Positions 25,973 through 35,713 of a stretch of 64,000 nt of DNA are shown here, piece by piece. Numbering within the stretch: position 1 is the first letter of the stretch; every line of letters starts with the position of its first letter. Location: NCBI GenBank assembly GCA_964548275.1, contig CAZJQI010000001.1, positions 87,430 to 151,429 on the forward strand, written 5' to 3'. This DNA is from JAUVUV01 sp964548275. GTDB lineage: Bacteria > Gemmatimonadota > Glassbacteria > GWA2-58-10. Under the pieces are notes generated by a model. The model saw only the letters and a list, made by a program, of their open reading frames with translations, was not told where the DNA came from and searched no databases. A program made the translations under genes and the position numbers.

Positions 25973-28861
25973 ATGATTAACGGCTTTCCAATAGCGCAAA
26001 TCCCCATACTTCCTGCTCTGTTAGACAGCGGTCAAGGCGTTGCGGAAACCGGTTCGGCCGCTGGAACATCATTTGATAGGCTACTGGGCAGCATTCTGGC
26101 TAACGATGCTTTGGCGCAGTCAGAAAATAATGTCGGAACCGGTGCTACCTCGAATACCTTCAAACTGCCGTCCGATCTGATCAACGCTTTACACGCCTCC
26201 GGTCTAATCACCCAGAAAGACTTTTCTCCCACGGTTGATAATTCCCACCTCTTTGGTATTTCTGAGCTACTGGGAAAGGTATTAAGTTTTCTTAACCAAA
26301 TCTCCGACAAAAAATTTGCACCTCTGGAGGTCATTTTAGATCTTGAAAAGACAGATTTGAAGGGCATCGGTCTGCCGGATACTCCGGGACAGAATATTTC
26401 AAACAGCAGCGCGGTTGTTCTGCTTCAGGAATCAGACCTTCAGACTCTGCTCGAGACAACAGCGGCGAAAACCACAGAGGTTTCACTTCCCGTACTCGTT
26501 TTGTTCAAGGGCGGTGAAAATGGCGCCGATCCCTTTTCGCTTATGGCGGCTACACTCACTCTCAGGCCGCAGGAAGCCGATAGTCTATCTGAGCAGAAAG
26601 GCAGCAGCGGCTCAAACGAACTGCAATATTTTCTCACCTTCACGGCACCCTCTGAGGAACCTTACGGGTTGGATAACCCGAACACCGAATTCAAAGCTGT
26701 GGCAGCAAGGATTTCAGAGTTACTGCGTATCCTGGCACCATTTGGCTCTGAGGAGCCCTCCGGCAACTGGCTGCAAGAATTGCAAACCTTGAGCCAGGCT
26801 ACCTCTCAGTCAGGGGAGAATTCCCCGGTAGAGGCTGAGTTAACCGATATAAATCTATTGGAAACAATAAATATAAACCAGACTGAAACACTGGCAGAGA
26901 ATGCATCTGCAGTGCTCGAAGCCGTGCAAGCTTTTCTGGATAAGCTTGAAGGCGACATCCCGGCCGAGACCGGACAGGTTGAGATATCCGCTGCGGATGT
27001 GGCTGACCCGCTACTCGAAAAGAAAGCCCTGCTGGTTTTGGCAAATATTCTGAGCCACGCCCTGAACCAAACAGTCCAGGAGGGTGACCCGGAAAGGTTC
27101 AGGGAAATCATTTCGATGTTCAATCATCTGACCCGGCTCGAGGATCTCTCGCCCGAAGAGCAAAAAGCTACGCTCGATTCTCTGGTAAAAGAAATCAACT
27201 CGCTCATCGCTCAGGCCAGCCAGCAGGCAAATGCCGGACCCGAGACTTTAAAGGCCGGAAATGGAAATTCGACAGAAGCAACAATCCTTTCCAAAAACAG
27301 TGGACAGCAGAACAGCTTGGAAGTTAATGGCAGTAGCATACATAACGGGCAAACTATAGAAAAGTTATTTGTTGTTAATTCAAGTGAAACAAACCTCAGA
27401 GATATTGCTGTCCAAGACAGAATGTCGCCTGAAATCTTATCAGAAAACGAAAATCAATCCTACCAGCCCCAGAATTATCCTTTGACAAACGGAAATCCGG
27501 CAGCTTCTGGCGAGACAGGTAAAACGGCAGAAATTCTGGCTGAAGCGGCCAGGAAAATTTCCTCACTCGTATCTTCAATACTTGAGAATTCCCCAAACAG
27601 CCGTGTTGCGACTGAGACGGGCGCAAACCGTTATCAGGCACAGGTGATTGTTCCGACTGACTCTCAGGTTTCCGGTGCCGGGGGAAATTCAAGCGCCGGC
27701 AACCAGTCTTACATCCTTTCGGCTAAGGGTGTAAATACCGGCCAGGTGCCAACCGGGGAGGCCGCCTACACGCCTGGCCAGAACTCGGGCTTCAATAACC
27801 CTGTAGCAGAAGGCATGACATTTAAGTTCGAGGAAATTCTTCTGGGTTCAAGAGCCTCCGTCGAAAAGGTGGATTCGGCTTCTTGGGCCGGCAGTGGACA
27901 GAGAATAAACGATATTCGCTCACTCGGCCCGAATCCGCTCAATGGCAGAGATACCGGGGGCGCAATTAACACGGCAGCCGGACTCGATACAGCAGAAAAA
28001 ATTTCAGGGGTGCTTTCTAATATTACAGTTCCTGTTAAAATCGCCGGAGGAAACCGGAACCGGATCTCCCGTAATTCAGGTGCCAGATATAACGCTGCAG
28101 TGGAATATGTGAAGCTGGGCGAGAACAGCGCCGGCTCAGCAGCCAAAGGACACTCCAATCTGCTTTCAGGCCTGAGCGACATACAAGGCGAAGCAGGGAT
28201 GGAAGAAATGTTAGAAACCATGCTGGGAAAGAACGCTGAGGGCGATGAACTGCTCGCCAGGCTCGAGCGCGGTGAGGTGTCGGGCAAGGTGAAAGTCGAG
28301 CAGCTTTTCTCCTCATTCCGAAACGAGTTGAGTTCCCTGCGTGCTCCGGCTCAGAAAGCCGATCAAGCCCAGGCTCCGCGTTCAACCTGGCCGGTGAACC
28401 AGGCCGAAGTTTTTGAAAAGATTATCAATGCAGCACGCCTTACACGGCTCGGAGGAACGAGCGAGATTAGCATGCGTCTTGAGCCGGACCATTTGGGCCA
28501 GATGAGAGTCCGGCTTACTCTGGATGGAAATCACTCCCTGACTGCCCGGATTCAGGTCGAAACTCAAGAGGCGCGCTCTCTGATCGAAGCCAGCCTCTAT
28601 CGGCTGAAAGATTCCCTGGCAGAGCAGGGCTTGAAAGTGGAAAAGTTCAATGTTGATGTGCGCCAGGATGGGAACCAGGAGCAAAGCCAGGCCTTTACGG
28701 GAACCAACAGAGAAGGTGGATGGCGTTCACAGGGTGGCATGAGAACAGAGGGCGAGGACCTCACTTTTGCCGAAGCTGACAATGATTTCAAGCCTGGCGC
28801 TGAAGATTCCAAAATAATGGTGAATAAATACTCCTACAGCACCCTCGAATGGGTGGCCTGA
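25973..28861 (+). CDS. fliK: Flagellar hook-length control protein FliK
   Basis: 962 residues, long for FliK. The N-terminal and middle 800 residues are Ser/Asn/Glu/Gln-rich and low in hydrophobicity, as expected of an extended molecular ruler. The C-terminal Flg_hook domain (about 820-905) is clear: ISMRLEPDHLGQMRVRLTLD, then ARIQVETQEARSLIEASLY and LKDSLAEQGLKVEKFNVDV. FliK is exported, measures hook length and switches the export gate from hook to filament substrates. It is the first gene of the plus-strand flagellar run, just after a sigma-54-type promoter, and precedes flgD and flgE, the hook cap and hook genes. Greater length may match the longer hook subunit encoded here. Confidence 0.9.
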   Translation: MINGFPIAQIPILPALLDSGQGVAETGSAAGTSFDRLLGSILANDALAQSENNVGTGATSNTFKLPSDLINALHASGLITQKDFSPTVDNSHLFGISELLGKVLSFLNQISDKKFAPLEVILDLEKTDLKGIGLPDTPGQNISNSSAVVLLQESDLQTLLETTAAKTTEVSLPVLVLFKGGENGADPFSLMAATLTLRPQEADSLSEQKGSSGSNELQYFLTFTAPSEEPYGLDNPNTEFKAVAARISELLRILAPFGSEEPSGNWLQELQTLSQATSQSGENSPVEAELTDINLLETININQTETLAENASAVLEAVQAFLDKLEGDIPAETGQVEISAADVADPLLEKKALLVLANILSHALNQTVQEGDPERFREIISMFNHLTRLEDLSPEEQKATLDSLVKEINSLIAQASQQANAGPETLKAGNGNSTEATILSKNSGQQNSLEVNGSSIHNGQTIEKLFVVNSSETNLRDIAVQDRMSPEILSENENQSYQPQNYPLTNGNPAASGETGKTAEILAEAARKISSLVSSILENSPNSRVATETGANRYQAQVIVPTDSQVSGAGGNSSAGNQSYILSAKGVNTGQVPTGEAAYTPGQNSGFNNPVAEGMTFKFEEILLGSRASVEKVDSASWAGSGQRINDIRSLGPNPLNGRDTGGAINTAAGLDTAEKISGVLSNITVPVKIAGGNRNRISRNSGARYNAAVEYVKLGENSAGSAAKGHSNLLSGLSDIQGEAGMEEMLETMLGKNAEGDELLARLERGEVSGKVKVEQLFSSFRNELSSLRAPAQKADQAQAPRSTWPVNQAEVFEKIINAARLTRLGGTSEISMRLEPDHLGQMRVRLTLDGNHSLTARIQVETQEARSLIEASLYRLKDSLAEQGLKVEKFNVDVRQDGNQEQSQAFTGTNREGGWRSQGGMRTEGEDLTFAEADNDFKPGAEDSKIMVNKYSYSTLEWVA

Positions 28862-28889
28862 TTCAGGATCGAAAGGAGAAGTTTGCTCA

Positions 28890-29606
28890 ATGGATGTTGC
28901 CGGTACTATAAACGATAGACCTGCCTGGGCCTCGCAGGCCTCAGGAGTGGATTCGATTCAGAACAGAACTCATCTGATGAAGGACGATTTCCTCAAGCTG
29001 CTCGTGACGCAGTTGCAGAATCAGGACCCGTTGAACCCTGCGAGCAACCAGGAATTCGCGACCCAGTTAGCCCAGTTTTCGAGCCTCGAACAGCTCATGG
29101 AAATGAATAAAGCTATGGGTGCAAATCTGGAAATGAACGGCTTTATCGCCAGTTCGGTCAATAACAGCATTGCCGCAACTTTCCTCGGCAAGGAAGTTCA
29201 CGCAGTGGGCAACCAGGTTCATCTCTCCGAAGAGGGCGATCTGGAGATCCGTTTCAACCAGGAGAGGGCCTCGGCGGACACGGTGGTTAAGATTTACGAT
29301 TCGGCAGGAACTATGGTAAGATCGCTCTATCTCGGAGCCAGCCCCGGCGGTGGACTGATGGTGGAATGGAACGGCAAAGACGAGAGCGGAGAGAGGTTGC
29401 CTGAGGGCACTTACTATGTAGAAGCGCTTGCCTCCGACTATGACGATAACATGATCAACACGGTGACTTTTATGATGGGCCGGGTAACCGGAGTGCGTTA
29501 TTTCGATAACAAGGCCCGCCTCCTGATCGGTGAGGAGGAGGTCGCCCTCGAAAACGTCATCGAGGTCGTTCTGCCCAAAGACAATGGCAGTTTAACCGGG
29601 GAATAA
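28890..29606 (+). CDS. flgD: Flagellar hook cap / scaffolding protein FlgD
   Basis: 238 residues. The N-terminal signature is very clear: MKDDFLKLLVTQLQNQDPLN followed by NQEFATQLAQFSSLEQLMEM. The middle contains the FlgD Tudor-like region (FLGKEVHAVGNQVHL) and the FlgD Ig-like domain (VVKIYDSAGTMVRSLYLG ... VEWNGKDESGERLPEGTYYV). FlgD caps the growing hook so that FlgE subunits polymerise. An AAGGAG ribosome binding site lies 11 bases ahead of the ATG. It sits between fliK and flgE, the standard hook gene order. Confidence 0.95.
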   Translation: MDVAGTINDRPAWASQASGVDSIQNRTHLMKDDFLKLLVTQLQNQDPLNPASNQEFATQLAQFSSLEQLMEMNKAMGANLEMNGFIASSVNNSIAATFLGKEVHAVGNQVHLSEEGDLEIRFNQERASADTVVKIYDSAGTMVRSLYLGASPGGGLMVEWNGKDESGERLPEGTYYVEALASDYDDNMINTVTFMMGRVTGVRYFDNKARLLIGEEEVALENVIEVVLPKDNGSLTGE

Positions 29607-29703
29607 TACATGGCTAATACATCTTAGTTCTATTGTTGGTTTATTAACACCCAAAGCTCCGCCGCATGATGTGGTGGTAAGCGTAAGACAAGGAGGTCGA
29701 CAA

Positions 29704-32700
29704 ATGAGTTTAGAGAGTACACTTTCAACCGGCGTATCCGGTCTTCAGTCAAACGGGACCCGGCTCAGCGTGATCGGTAACAATATCGCCAATTCCAATA
29801 CTGCCGGGTTCAAGGCTTCAAGAGTCACTTTCAGCGAATATCTCGTGCAGACAATCGCAGAGGCCAGGCGTCCGCTGGAAGGAGGCAACGGCGGTGTAAA
29901 CCCGATCGAATTCGGCCTGGGCGTAGGAGTTGCCAGTATCGATAATCTTTTCACCCAGGGAACCCTGGAGTCCACCGGGGTGACCACTGATATGGCCATT
30001 CAGGGTGAAGGATTTTTCGTGCTGCGCGACGGTCAGCGCAAGCTCTACACCCGTGCAGGCGCTTTCCAGTTTGACGGTAGAGGCAACCTGGTGCAGAACG
30101 GCACAGGACACATGATTCTGGGAAGGCTCGCCAATACTGCTGGTATCATTCCCTCCGGCTCCCCGATTGAGGACCTGGTGATTCCTATCGGTCTCACCAC
30201 GCCAGCCAAGTTCACCACCCGTGTCGAGTTCAAAGATAACCTCGACGCAGATTCGGGCGTGCTGGCCAACACCCTTACCATCGGTGTCCCGTTTGCTATC
30301 CGGGCAACAGGCCAGCTGGCAACCGGAGTAACGGATATCAACAATCTGGCCCAGACAATTAATACACTGGATGAAGGCGACAGGATCAAAATTAACGGTA
30401 CCACCCCGGATGGCGCGATTGTCTCCGTGGTTTTCCGCTATGGTGCCGGAACCGAACTGTTGCCTGACGGCAGCACCGTGGCCAGAGATGGAACCACACT
30501 CGCATCGCTGGTCAATGTAATCAACAACGCTTTCTCCGGAGTTACTGCCTCTATCGATTCAAACGGTCAGATTGTGATGGTGGATGAATCAGCAGGGTCC
30601 AGTCAGACCTCGATCAGTCTGGCCTTTGAAGAGGATGCAAACCCGGCCTCGGTACTCGGCAATATTATCCAGGACAGTTTTGTGCCCGAATCCTCGGCAC
30701 AGGTTGCCGGCAGCCCGCTGACCTTTCCTGCCGGAGGTTTCCAGTTTGCATCCGATGTTGCGGGCATTCAGTTCTCACGCCAGTTCGTGATTGCCGTGGG
30801 TGGGGTTGACCAGGGCCGCGACAATGTGATAACAGTCGCGCCTGATACCAACGGCGACGGAATTTACGATGATATCAGCGAACTGGTCAACGCAATCAAT
30901 CAGGGTATCAACAACGATCTCGAACTCGCCGGAACAGTACAGGTGGCCGTCACTCAGGATAACGGACTCAGGTTCATTACTACCAGCACGAGCGATTTCA
31001 TACGTTTCAACACCGTATCTCTCGGTGACCAGACAACCTTGCTCGATCTGGGTCTGAATCCCGGCGATGAAGGCCTGGGGGTGGGTGAAGGCGGATTGAA
31101 CCTGACTACCCTCAAGTCCACCAGCCAGCTCCGGTTCGAGATCGACGACAACCCTGCTCAAACGGTCAGCCTCGTCCCAATGGTCTACGCGGATGTCGAA
31201 GACCTGGTGGCTGGACTGAATGCGGCTATTAACTCCAACTCCAATCTCAGCGGAGAGCTTACCGCATTTATAGATTACAGCCAGGGAGCAGCCGCGGCGT
31301 CTTTTGAAACAAACCATCCGGCCGCTAGTATTAAAATGCTTCGGGGTGCACAGCCAATTCCGCTGGGCGGGGTGGATCTGTTCGACGCTCTGGGCTTCGA
31401 TGATGCCAACGAGCTGGCTCTGGATGGAATTCCCGGAAACGAAGAGGATTACAACAATATCAGCGTGGATGGTAATGCGACAAGCTCAATCTCTCTGGCA
31501 GCGTTCAACCTGACCCAGACAGGCCGGGATGCCGGCTCGCATATCGCCTCTATCTCCGTGTTTGATTCTTTCGGTGAAACGCACAACATGATTATGGCCC
31601 TTGTCAAGGCCACCCAGGAACTGCCGGCAGTGGAGCAAAAACTTATCTCTACCGCATCTTCACTGATGGTTGCCAGTCAGAGTCCTGAATCAGGCCCGAT
31701 GGATCTCCAGCCGGTGGATCAGTCACTGGTCGCGACAAATGTTACCGATCTCTGGAGCATTGACAACACCGACCCGGAAAACCCGGTAAAAGGTGATGCT
31801 CAGCCCAGAGTGAGCGATATTATCAGAATCACCGGTACTTCTGATGTCGGCTTGCCGGTGTCCAGGACTCTGGTAATCGAGGGTGGAACAGACCCCACGA
31901 CAGTCCAGGACTTGCTGGATGAAATTAATATTCTTTACGAGTCGAGATTGTCTGGCGGGGATGGCAGCGGGGCAACTGCCTCGATTAACGCCAACGGCCA
32001 GATTATCCTGACCGATGACACGTCGAGGGCCTCGCTCACCACGATCAATGTCACTTTCGAGGATGACCCTAATAACCCGCGGCCAACTCTGCCTAACTTC
32101 CCGTACAGACTGGCCGAGAATTTCAGGGAGCTGCAGAGAGGCGCCAACGCAATCACCACCGATGTCCCCGGGCGGTGGAACTGGTCTATCAGGCTCACTG
32201 GCAACGAGATCGCGCTCACAGGCAACGAAGGCACGGTAATTTTCAATCCGGACGGCAGCCTGCAGGGATTCACTGTCAGGGACCGCAGTTCCACTTTCGG
32301 TTTTGACCCCAACAACGGCGCCGACCGGATGGAAATAGGGCTGGATATGGGAACTATCGGTGGTTTCGATGGAATGACCCAGTTCCGCGGTCCTTCCACA
32401 GCCATCATCTCCAGCCAGGACGGTTTCGCAGCCGGTAAACTGAGCTCGCTCGAGATTGATAACACCGGTATGTTCACCGGTGTATTCAGTAACGGCGTAA
32501 CCAAGACACTCGGAAAGTTGGTGCTGGCGAGTTTCAACAACCCGGGCGGCCTGCAAAAGGATGGCAACAATAACTACCTCGAATCGGCCAACTCCGGTGT
32601 AGCCATAGTCGGTGAGGCGGGAACCAATATCCAGGGCAGCATCTCGAGCGGTTTTCTCGAAAGCTCGAATGTGGACCTGGCCCAGGAATTCGCAAATATC

Positions 32701-32790
32701 ATCACTACCCAGCGCGGATTCCAGGCCAATGCCCGGATTATAACTTCTACCGACACTCTGCTCCAAGAGGTGGTTAACCTGGCCCGGTAA
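29704..32790 (+). CDS. flgE: Flagellar hook protein FlgE, enlarged
   Basis: ATG 29704 is chosen for the AAGGAGG box just upstream and the standard FlgE N-terminus (STLSTGVSGLQSNGTRLSVI, GNNIANSNTAGFKASR). The product has 1028 residues, about twice the usual FlgE. Canonical parts are the D0/D1 N-terminus, the MAIQGEGFFVLRDGQ block and the C-terminus SSNVDLAQEFANIITTQRGF. Between them lie repeated insert domains: GDRIKINGTTPDG ... ATASIDSNGQIVMVDE resembles ... ATASINANGQIILTDD near residues 755-780. One loop, DTNGDGIYDD (about residue 381), looks like a calcium-binding loop. It forms the hook connecting rod and filament; the inserts should be surface-exposed. Confidence 0.94.
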   Translation: MSLESTLSTGVSGLQSNGTRLSVIGNNIANSNTAGFKASRVTFSEYLVQTIAEARRPLEGGNGGVNPIEFGLGVGVASIDNLFTQGTLESTGVTTDMAIQGEGFFVLRDGQRKLYTRAGAFQFDGRGNLVQNGTGHMILGRLANTAGIIPSGSPIEDLVIPIGLTTPAKFTTRVEFKDNLDADSGVLANTLTIGVPFAIRATGQLATGVTDINNLAQTINTLDEGDRIKINGTTPDGAIVSVVFRYGAGTELLPDGSTVARDGTTLASLVNVINNAFSGVTASIDSNGQIVMVDESAGSSQTSISLAFEEDANPASVLGNIIQDSFVPESSAQVAGSPLTFPAGGFQFASDVAGIQFSRQFVIAVGGVDQGRDNVITVAPDTNGDGIYDDISELVNAINQGINNDLELAGTVQVAVTQDNGLRFITTSTSDFIRFNTVSLGDQTTLLDLGLNPGDEGLGVGEGGLNLTTLKSTSQLRFEIDDNPAQTVSLVPMVYADVEDLVAGLNAAINSNSNLSGELTAFIDYSQGAAAASFETNHPAASIKMLRGAQPIPLGGVDLFDALGFDDANELALDGIPGNEEDYNNISVDGNATSSISLAAFNLTQTGRDAGSHIASISVFDSFGETHNMIMALVKATQELPAVEQKLISTASSLMVASQSPESGPMDLQPVDQSLVATNVTDLWSIDNTDPENPVKGDAQPRVSDIIRITGTSDVGLPVSRTLVIEGGTDPTTVQDLLDEINILYESRLSGGDGSGATASINANGQIILTDDTSRASLTTINVTFEDDPNNPRPTLPNFPYRLAENFRELQRGANAITTDVPGRWNWSIRLTGNEIALTGNEGTVIFNPDGSLQGFTVRDRSSTFGFDPNNGADRMEIGLDMGTIGGFDGMTQFRGPSTAIISSQDGFAAGKLSSLEIDNTGMFTGVFSNGVTKTLGKLVLASFNNPGGLQKDGNNNYLESANSGVAIVGEAGTNIQGSISSGFLESSNVDLAQEFANIITTQRGFQANARIITSTDTLLQEVVNLAR

Positions 32791-32821
32791 TTCTGAAAAT
32801 AAGCCTGGATAACTCAATGAT

Positions 32822-32857
32822 GAGGGGGTTCGGCAGCCGAGCCCCCTCGTTATTTTT
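32822..32857 (+). terminator. Intrinsic terminator after flgE
   Basis: GAGGGGG-T-TCGG-CAG-CCGA-G-CCCCCTC (32822-32848) folds into a 12-bp GC-rich stem with a 3-base loop, followed by GTTATTTTT. It lies 31 bases after the flgE stop and should separate fliK-flgD-flgE from the motor/switch genes. Confidence 0.93.
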
Positions 32858-32866
32858 AACCCTTAA

Positions 32867-33091
32867 AGAGCGGAAAAAGAATCCTTAAGGGATGATGAGA
32901 TAGAATTCCAACAGAGGCGGATACTTGCATTTGGAAAGCAATTAGAATATATTAGAAGCGGAAATAACTGTTTGAGTAACAGGGTGTTACATCAGGATGC
33001 AATAACATTCAGGGCCAGTGTGGATGCAATTCGCCGCCTGGTGCGGGAGAATGAAGCTATTGGTATGTTTCTTGCCAAATTCCAAACGTAG
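32867..33091 (+). other. Open 74-codon frame without a start codon, in the flgE-flbD gap
   Basis: The 460-base gap between flgE and flbD holds the terminator and then one frame open from 32867 to the TAG at 33089-33091. The hypothetical peptide is charged and helix-like (EFQQRRILAFGKQLEYIRSG, then SVDAIRRLVRENEAIGMFLA), but no ATG, GTG or TTG occurs in its first 30 codons. It could be a decayed gene, a gene with an unusual start, or chance. The remaining 160 bases before flbD show no recognisable feature. Confidence 0.25.
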
Positions 33092-33250
33092 CCCTACTGC
33101 CGCTCCGGGGTGTTATGACTTTAGCCGGCAGCTCATTCGGAATAACAGAGGAAATTTGGCAGGAGGCGTTTTTTACTTATAATTTCGTTTTTCGTGTCGA
33201 ATTATTAATTTGAGGGCTTTTATTTTCTTCAGTACGGCGAGGGAGGGCAA

Positions 33251-33478
33251 TTGATATCTGTAACCAAATTTAACGGTGAAGTAATGGTAGTTAATGCAGA
33301 GTTGATTGAAACGGTCGAAAAAACCCCGGATACGATAGTCAGCCTTATTACCGGAAAAAAATATATGGTAAAAGAAACCGTTGAGGAAATAATTGCCAAG
33401 GTTATGGAGTACCGCCGGCAACTACCGCCGTTTTGGCATAAAGTAGCAACCGGACTGGGAGAGAAAACCGAGGAATAA
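33251..33478 (+). CDS. flbD: FlbD family flagellar protein
   Basis: 75 residues, the typical size of FlbD/YlzI (FlbD family, not the Caulobacter regulator of the same name). The sequence ISVTKFNGEVMVVNAELIET ... TPDTIVSLITGKKYMVKET matches the small beta-rich domain, followed by a helix with a charged tail. The start is TTG at 33251, supported by GGGAGGG at 33241-33247. It is the first gene of the motA-motB-fliL-fliM run, its usual position in spirochaetes, Bacillus and FCB-type genomes. The role is poorly known. Confidence 0.88.
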   Translation: MISVTKFNGEVMVVNAELIETVEKTPDTIVSLITGKKYMVKETVEEIIAKVMEYRRQLPPFWHKVATGLGEKTEE

Positions 33479-33544
33479 TCCGGTCGCAAATGGGGAAAAT
33501 AATCGGTTGTACAAATCTTAAACTAAATAACACGGGGTAAAAGA

Positions 33545-34312
33545 ATGGATTTGACCACCGTTATCGGTTTGATCGCCGGATTCTCAGTTATCCTGCTCGG
33601 CATTACGCAGGCTGGCAGTTTAGTGTCATTCTTCTCATTATCATCGATCATGATCGTTGTCGGCGGCACTGGTAGCGCAGTGATTATCAACTACCCGATC
33701 AATGAGATTGCCGGCGTGATTCCGGTTGTCAAGAAAACACTGTTTACCAAGGTTCAGCAGGTAACAGAGACCATTGCCACTCTTGTCTCCTTTGCCGAGA
33801 GAGCCAGACGTGAGGGTATCCTTGCCCTGGAGCGCCACATGGAGGAGATCGAGGACGAATTCCTGGCCAAGGGTATCCAGCTTGCAGTGGACGGGACCGA
33901 GCCTGAGCTGATGCGCAACATCCTGACTACCGAACTCGATTATCTCGAGAAACGCCACGCCAGCGGAGCGGGTATTTTCGCCACCGCAGGTGCCCTGGCT
34001 CCCGCATTCGGAATGATCGGGACTCTGATCGGTCTGGTGCTGATGCTGCAGACGATGAGTGATCCCTCGACCATCGGACCACAAATGGCTATAGCCCTGA
34101 TCACCACGTTTTACGGGGCGCTTGCGGCAAATCTGGTCTTTATTCCTCTTACCGGAAAACTCAAAAGACGCTCCGAGGAGGAAGTGCTGGTCAAGGAAAT
34201 GATGATCGAGGGTATTCTTTCAATCCAGTCAGGCGACAACCCGAGAATTGTTGAACAAAAACTTACCTCCTTCATTTCGCCGAAAATGAGGAGGGCTATC
34301 GTAGAAAGGTAA
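33545..34312 (+). CDS. motA: Flagellar motor stator protein MotA
   Basis: 255 residues with four transmembrane helices (two near residues 3-50, two near 150-200) and a cytoplasmic loop between them. Family motifs are clear: MIVVGGTGSAVIINYP, FATAGALAPAFGMIGTLIGL and FYGALAANLVFIPLTGKLKR followed by RSEEEV. Five MotA with two MotB form the ion-driven stator that turns the rotor. Ion type (H+ or Na+) cannot be decided here. It is followed 26 bp later by motB. Confidence 0.95.
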   Translation: MDLTTVIGLIAGFSVILLGITQAGSLVSFFSLSSIMIVVGGTGSAVIINYPINEIAGVIPVVKKTLFTKVQQVTETIATLVSFAERARREGILALERHMEEIEDEFLAKGIQLAVDGTEPELMRNILTTELDYLEKRHASGAGIFATAGALAPAFGMIGTLIGLVLMLQTMSDPSTIGPQMAIALITTFYGALAANLVFIPLTGKLKRRSEEEVLVKEMMIEGILSIQSGDNPRIVEQKLTSFISPKMRRAIVER

Positions 34313-34338
34313 AGCAAAACCCTGGAGTAAAGCTTTAA

Positions 34339-35052
34339 ATGGCTAAAGATAAATGTGAATGCGAGGCTAAAGCGCCGGCCTGGCTTACTACGTTCAGCGA
34401 TCTGATGTCGCTTCTGCTCTGCTTTTTCGTGCTGATCGTTTCGATGAGCACTCTCATTGAGCGGGATTTCTTTGTGGCGGCTGGCTCCTTGCGCGGTGCA
34501 TTCGGCTTGATGAAAGACGATCCCGCAATTGTCAGGCTTGAAAACATCCCGCTGCCGACCTTGAAAAACATTCAGCGGGCAATCGTTGATAAATCGATAT
34601 CAAGCCTTCAGGATTTCATCCAGTTCAGAAGACTGGGTTCAGATGTGAAAGTAGTCGTTTCCGATAAAGGAGTGGCGCTCAGCATCAGTTCACCACTGCT
34701 TTTTGACAGTGGAAGGGCAGAAATCAAACCTGAATCTTATATGCTGCTGGAGAAGATATTCGATATCGCCCGCGGATGGCCGAACGTGATCAGGGTGGAA
34801 GGGCACACGGATAATACAAGGATTATCTCGGGTATTTACGAATCAAACTGGGACCTGTCTTTCGCCAGGGCGTTGAGCGTGGTCCAGTTTGCGGTTCAGT
34901 TCTCCAAGATACATCCGAGCAGGCTGGCCCCCGTGGCTTACGGTGAGTACAGGCCCGTAGCTGACAACTCGACTGAAGAGGGTCGTGCGAAAAACAGAAG
35001 AATCGAAATTTTCATGGAATACAAAAAGGAAAACGAAGATCCTTTTAAGTAA
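34339..35052 (+). CDS. motB: Flagellar motor stator protein MotB
   Basis: 237 residues. The single transmembrane helix TFSDLMSLLLCFFVLIVSM carries the ion-binding Asp21. The C-terminal OmpA-like peptidoglycan-binding domain is clear (LLFDSGRAEIKPESYMLLEK, VEGHTDNTRI, AENSTEEGRAKNRRIEI-like end with NRRIEIFME). It anchors the MotA/MotB stator to the wall. The N-terminus has a short cysteine-containing segment (KCECEAKAPAW), unlike most MotB. Confidence 0.94.
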   Translation: MAKDKCECEAKAPAWLTTFSDLMSLLLCFFVLIVSMSTLIERDFFVAAGSLRGAFGLMKDDPAIVRLENIPLPTLKNIQRAIVDKSISSLQDFIQFRRLGSDVKVVVSDKGVALSISSPLLFDSGRAEIKPESYMLLEKIFDIARGWPNVIRVEGHTDNTRIISGIYESNWDLSFARALSVVQFAVQFSKIHPSRLAPVAYGEYRPVADNSTEEGRAKNRRIEIFMEYKKENEDPFK

Positions 35053-35132
35053 TACTAACAATTCGCTTTAGACATACTTGATTCATTACCCAACGGGATA
35101 ACTGGACCCGTGAATGAGATGGAGTATTAACC

Positions 35133-35696
35133 ATGCCGGATGAACCACAGGATGTAATGGAAGAAGAACAGGAGGAATCTCAAGGGCCATCCAAAAGTAA
35201 GCTGTCCTTGAAAACCTTGATTCTGATCGGTCTGCCCCTGGTTATGGTTCAGGCGCTGATGGCTTATTTCATCGTCTCGAACTATATTGAGCCACAATTG
35301 CCGCAAACCAAGCCCCGCCAGGAAGATAAAAAGACTCAGGAGACCAGGGGGGAAGCGGAGATAGACTTGAGCAGCTATGTTACCTTCCTGGTGGAAGATG
35401 TGATTGTCAGCCCCGCAGAAACCGCAGGGCAGAGGTACCTCAGTGTCTCGATCAATGTCTATATCCCCGAAAAGATCAAGGAGGAGATCTCCGATATCGA
35501 ACCCGAGATTCGCGGTGTGATTATCGAGAGGATCAGCCGTAAACGACTGGACGAGCTTGATGATTTCAAAGACCAGCAGATCCTGCGAGATGAAATCAAA
35601 GACGACCTGAATACGGTGATTAGAAGATACTTTGCTTCTAAGTTTCCAGACCTTACTATTCCAAGAGTGGTCTTTCATAAGTACACAATTCAATAA
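35133..35696 (+). CDS. fliL: Flagellar basal body-associated protein FliL
   Basis: 187 residues: an acidic cytoplasmic N-terminus, one transmembrane helix (about 29-49, LKTLILIGLPLVMVQALMAY) and a periplasmic stomatin-like domain (YLSVSINVYIPEKIKEEISD, then IERISRKRLDELDDF and RYFASKFPDLTIPRVVF). FliL rings the stator units and stabilises their activity. It lies between motB and fliM, the standard position. Confidence 0.92.
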   Translation: MPDEPQDVMEEEQEESQGPSKSKLSLKTLILIGLPLVMVQALMAYFIVSNYIEPQLPQTKPRQEDKKTQETRGEAEIDLSSYVTFLVEDVIVSPAETAGQRYLSVSINVYIPEKIKEEISDIEPEIRGVIIERISRKRLDELDDFKDQQILRDEIKDDLNTVIRRYFASKFPDLTIPRVVFHKYTIQ

Positions 35697-35713
35697 AAGG
35701 GTGGTAAGAATTT

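Noticed and set aside
31723..32817. 364-codon minus-strand frame
   Set aside because: Lies entirely opposite flgE, whose family signatures are clear; a shadow frame in GC-richer coding sequence.
33156..33172. TTGGCAGGAGG as a second sigma-54 element before flbD
   Set aside because: There is a -24-like GG but no GC at the right distance downstream, so the -12 half is missing.
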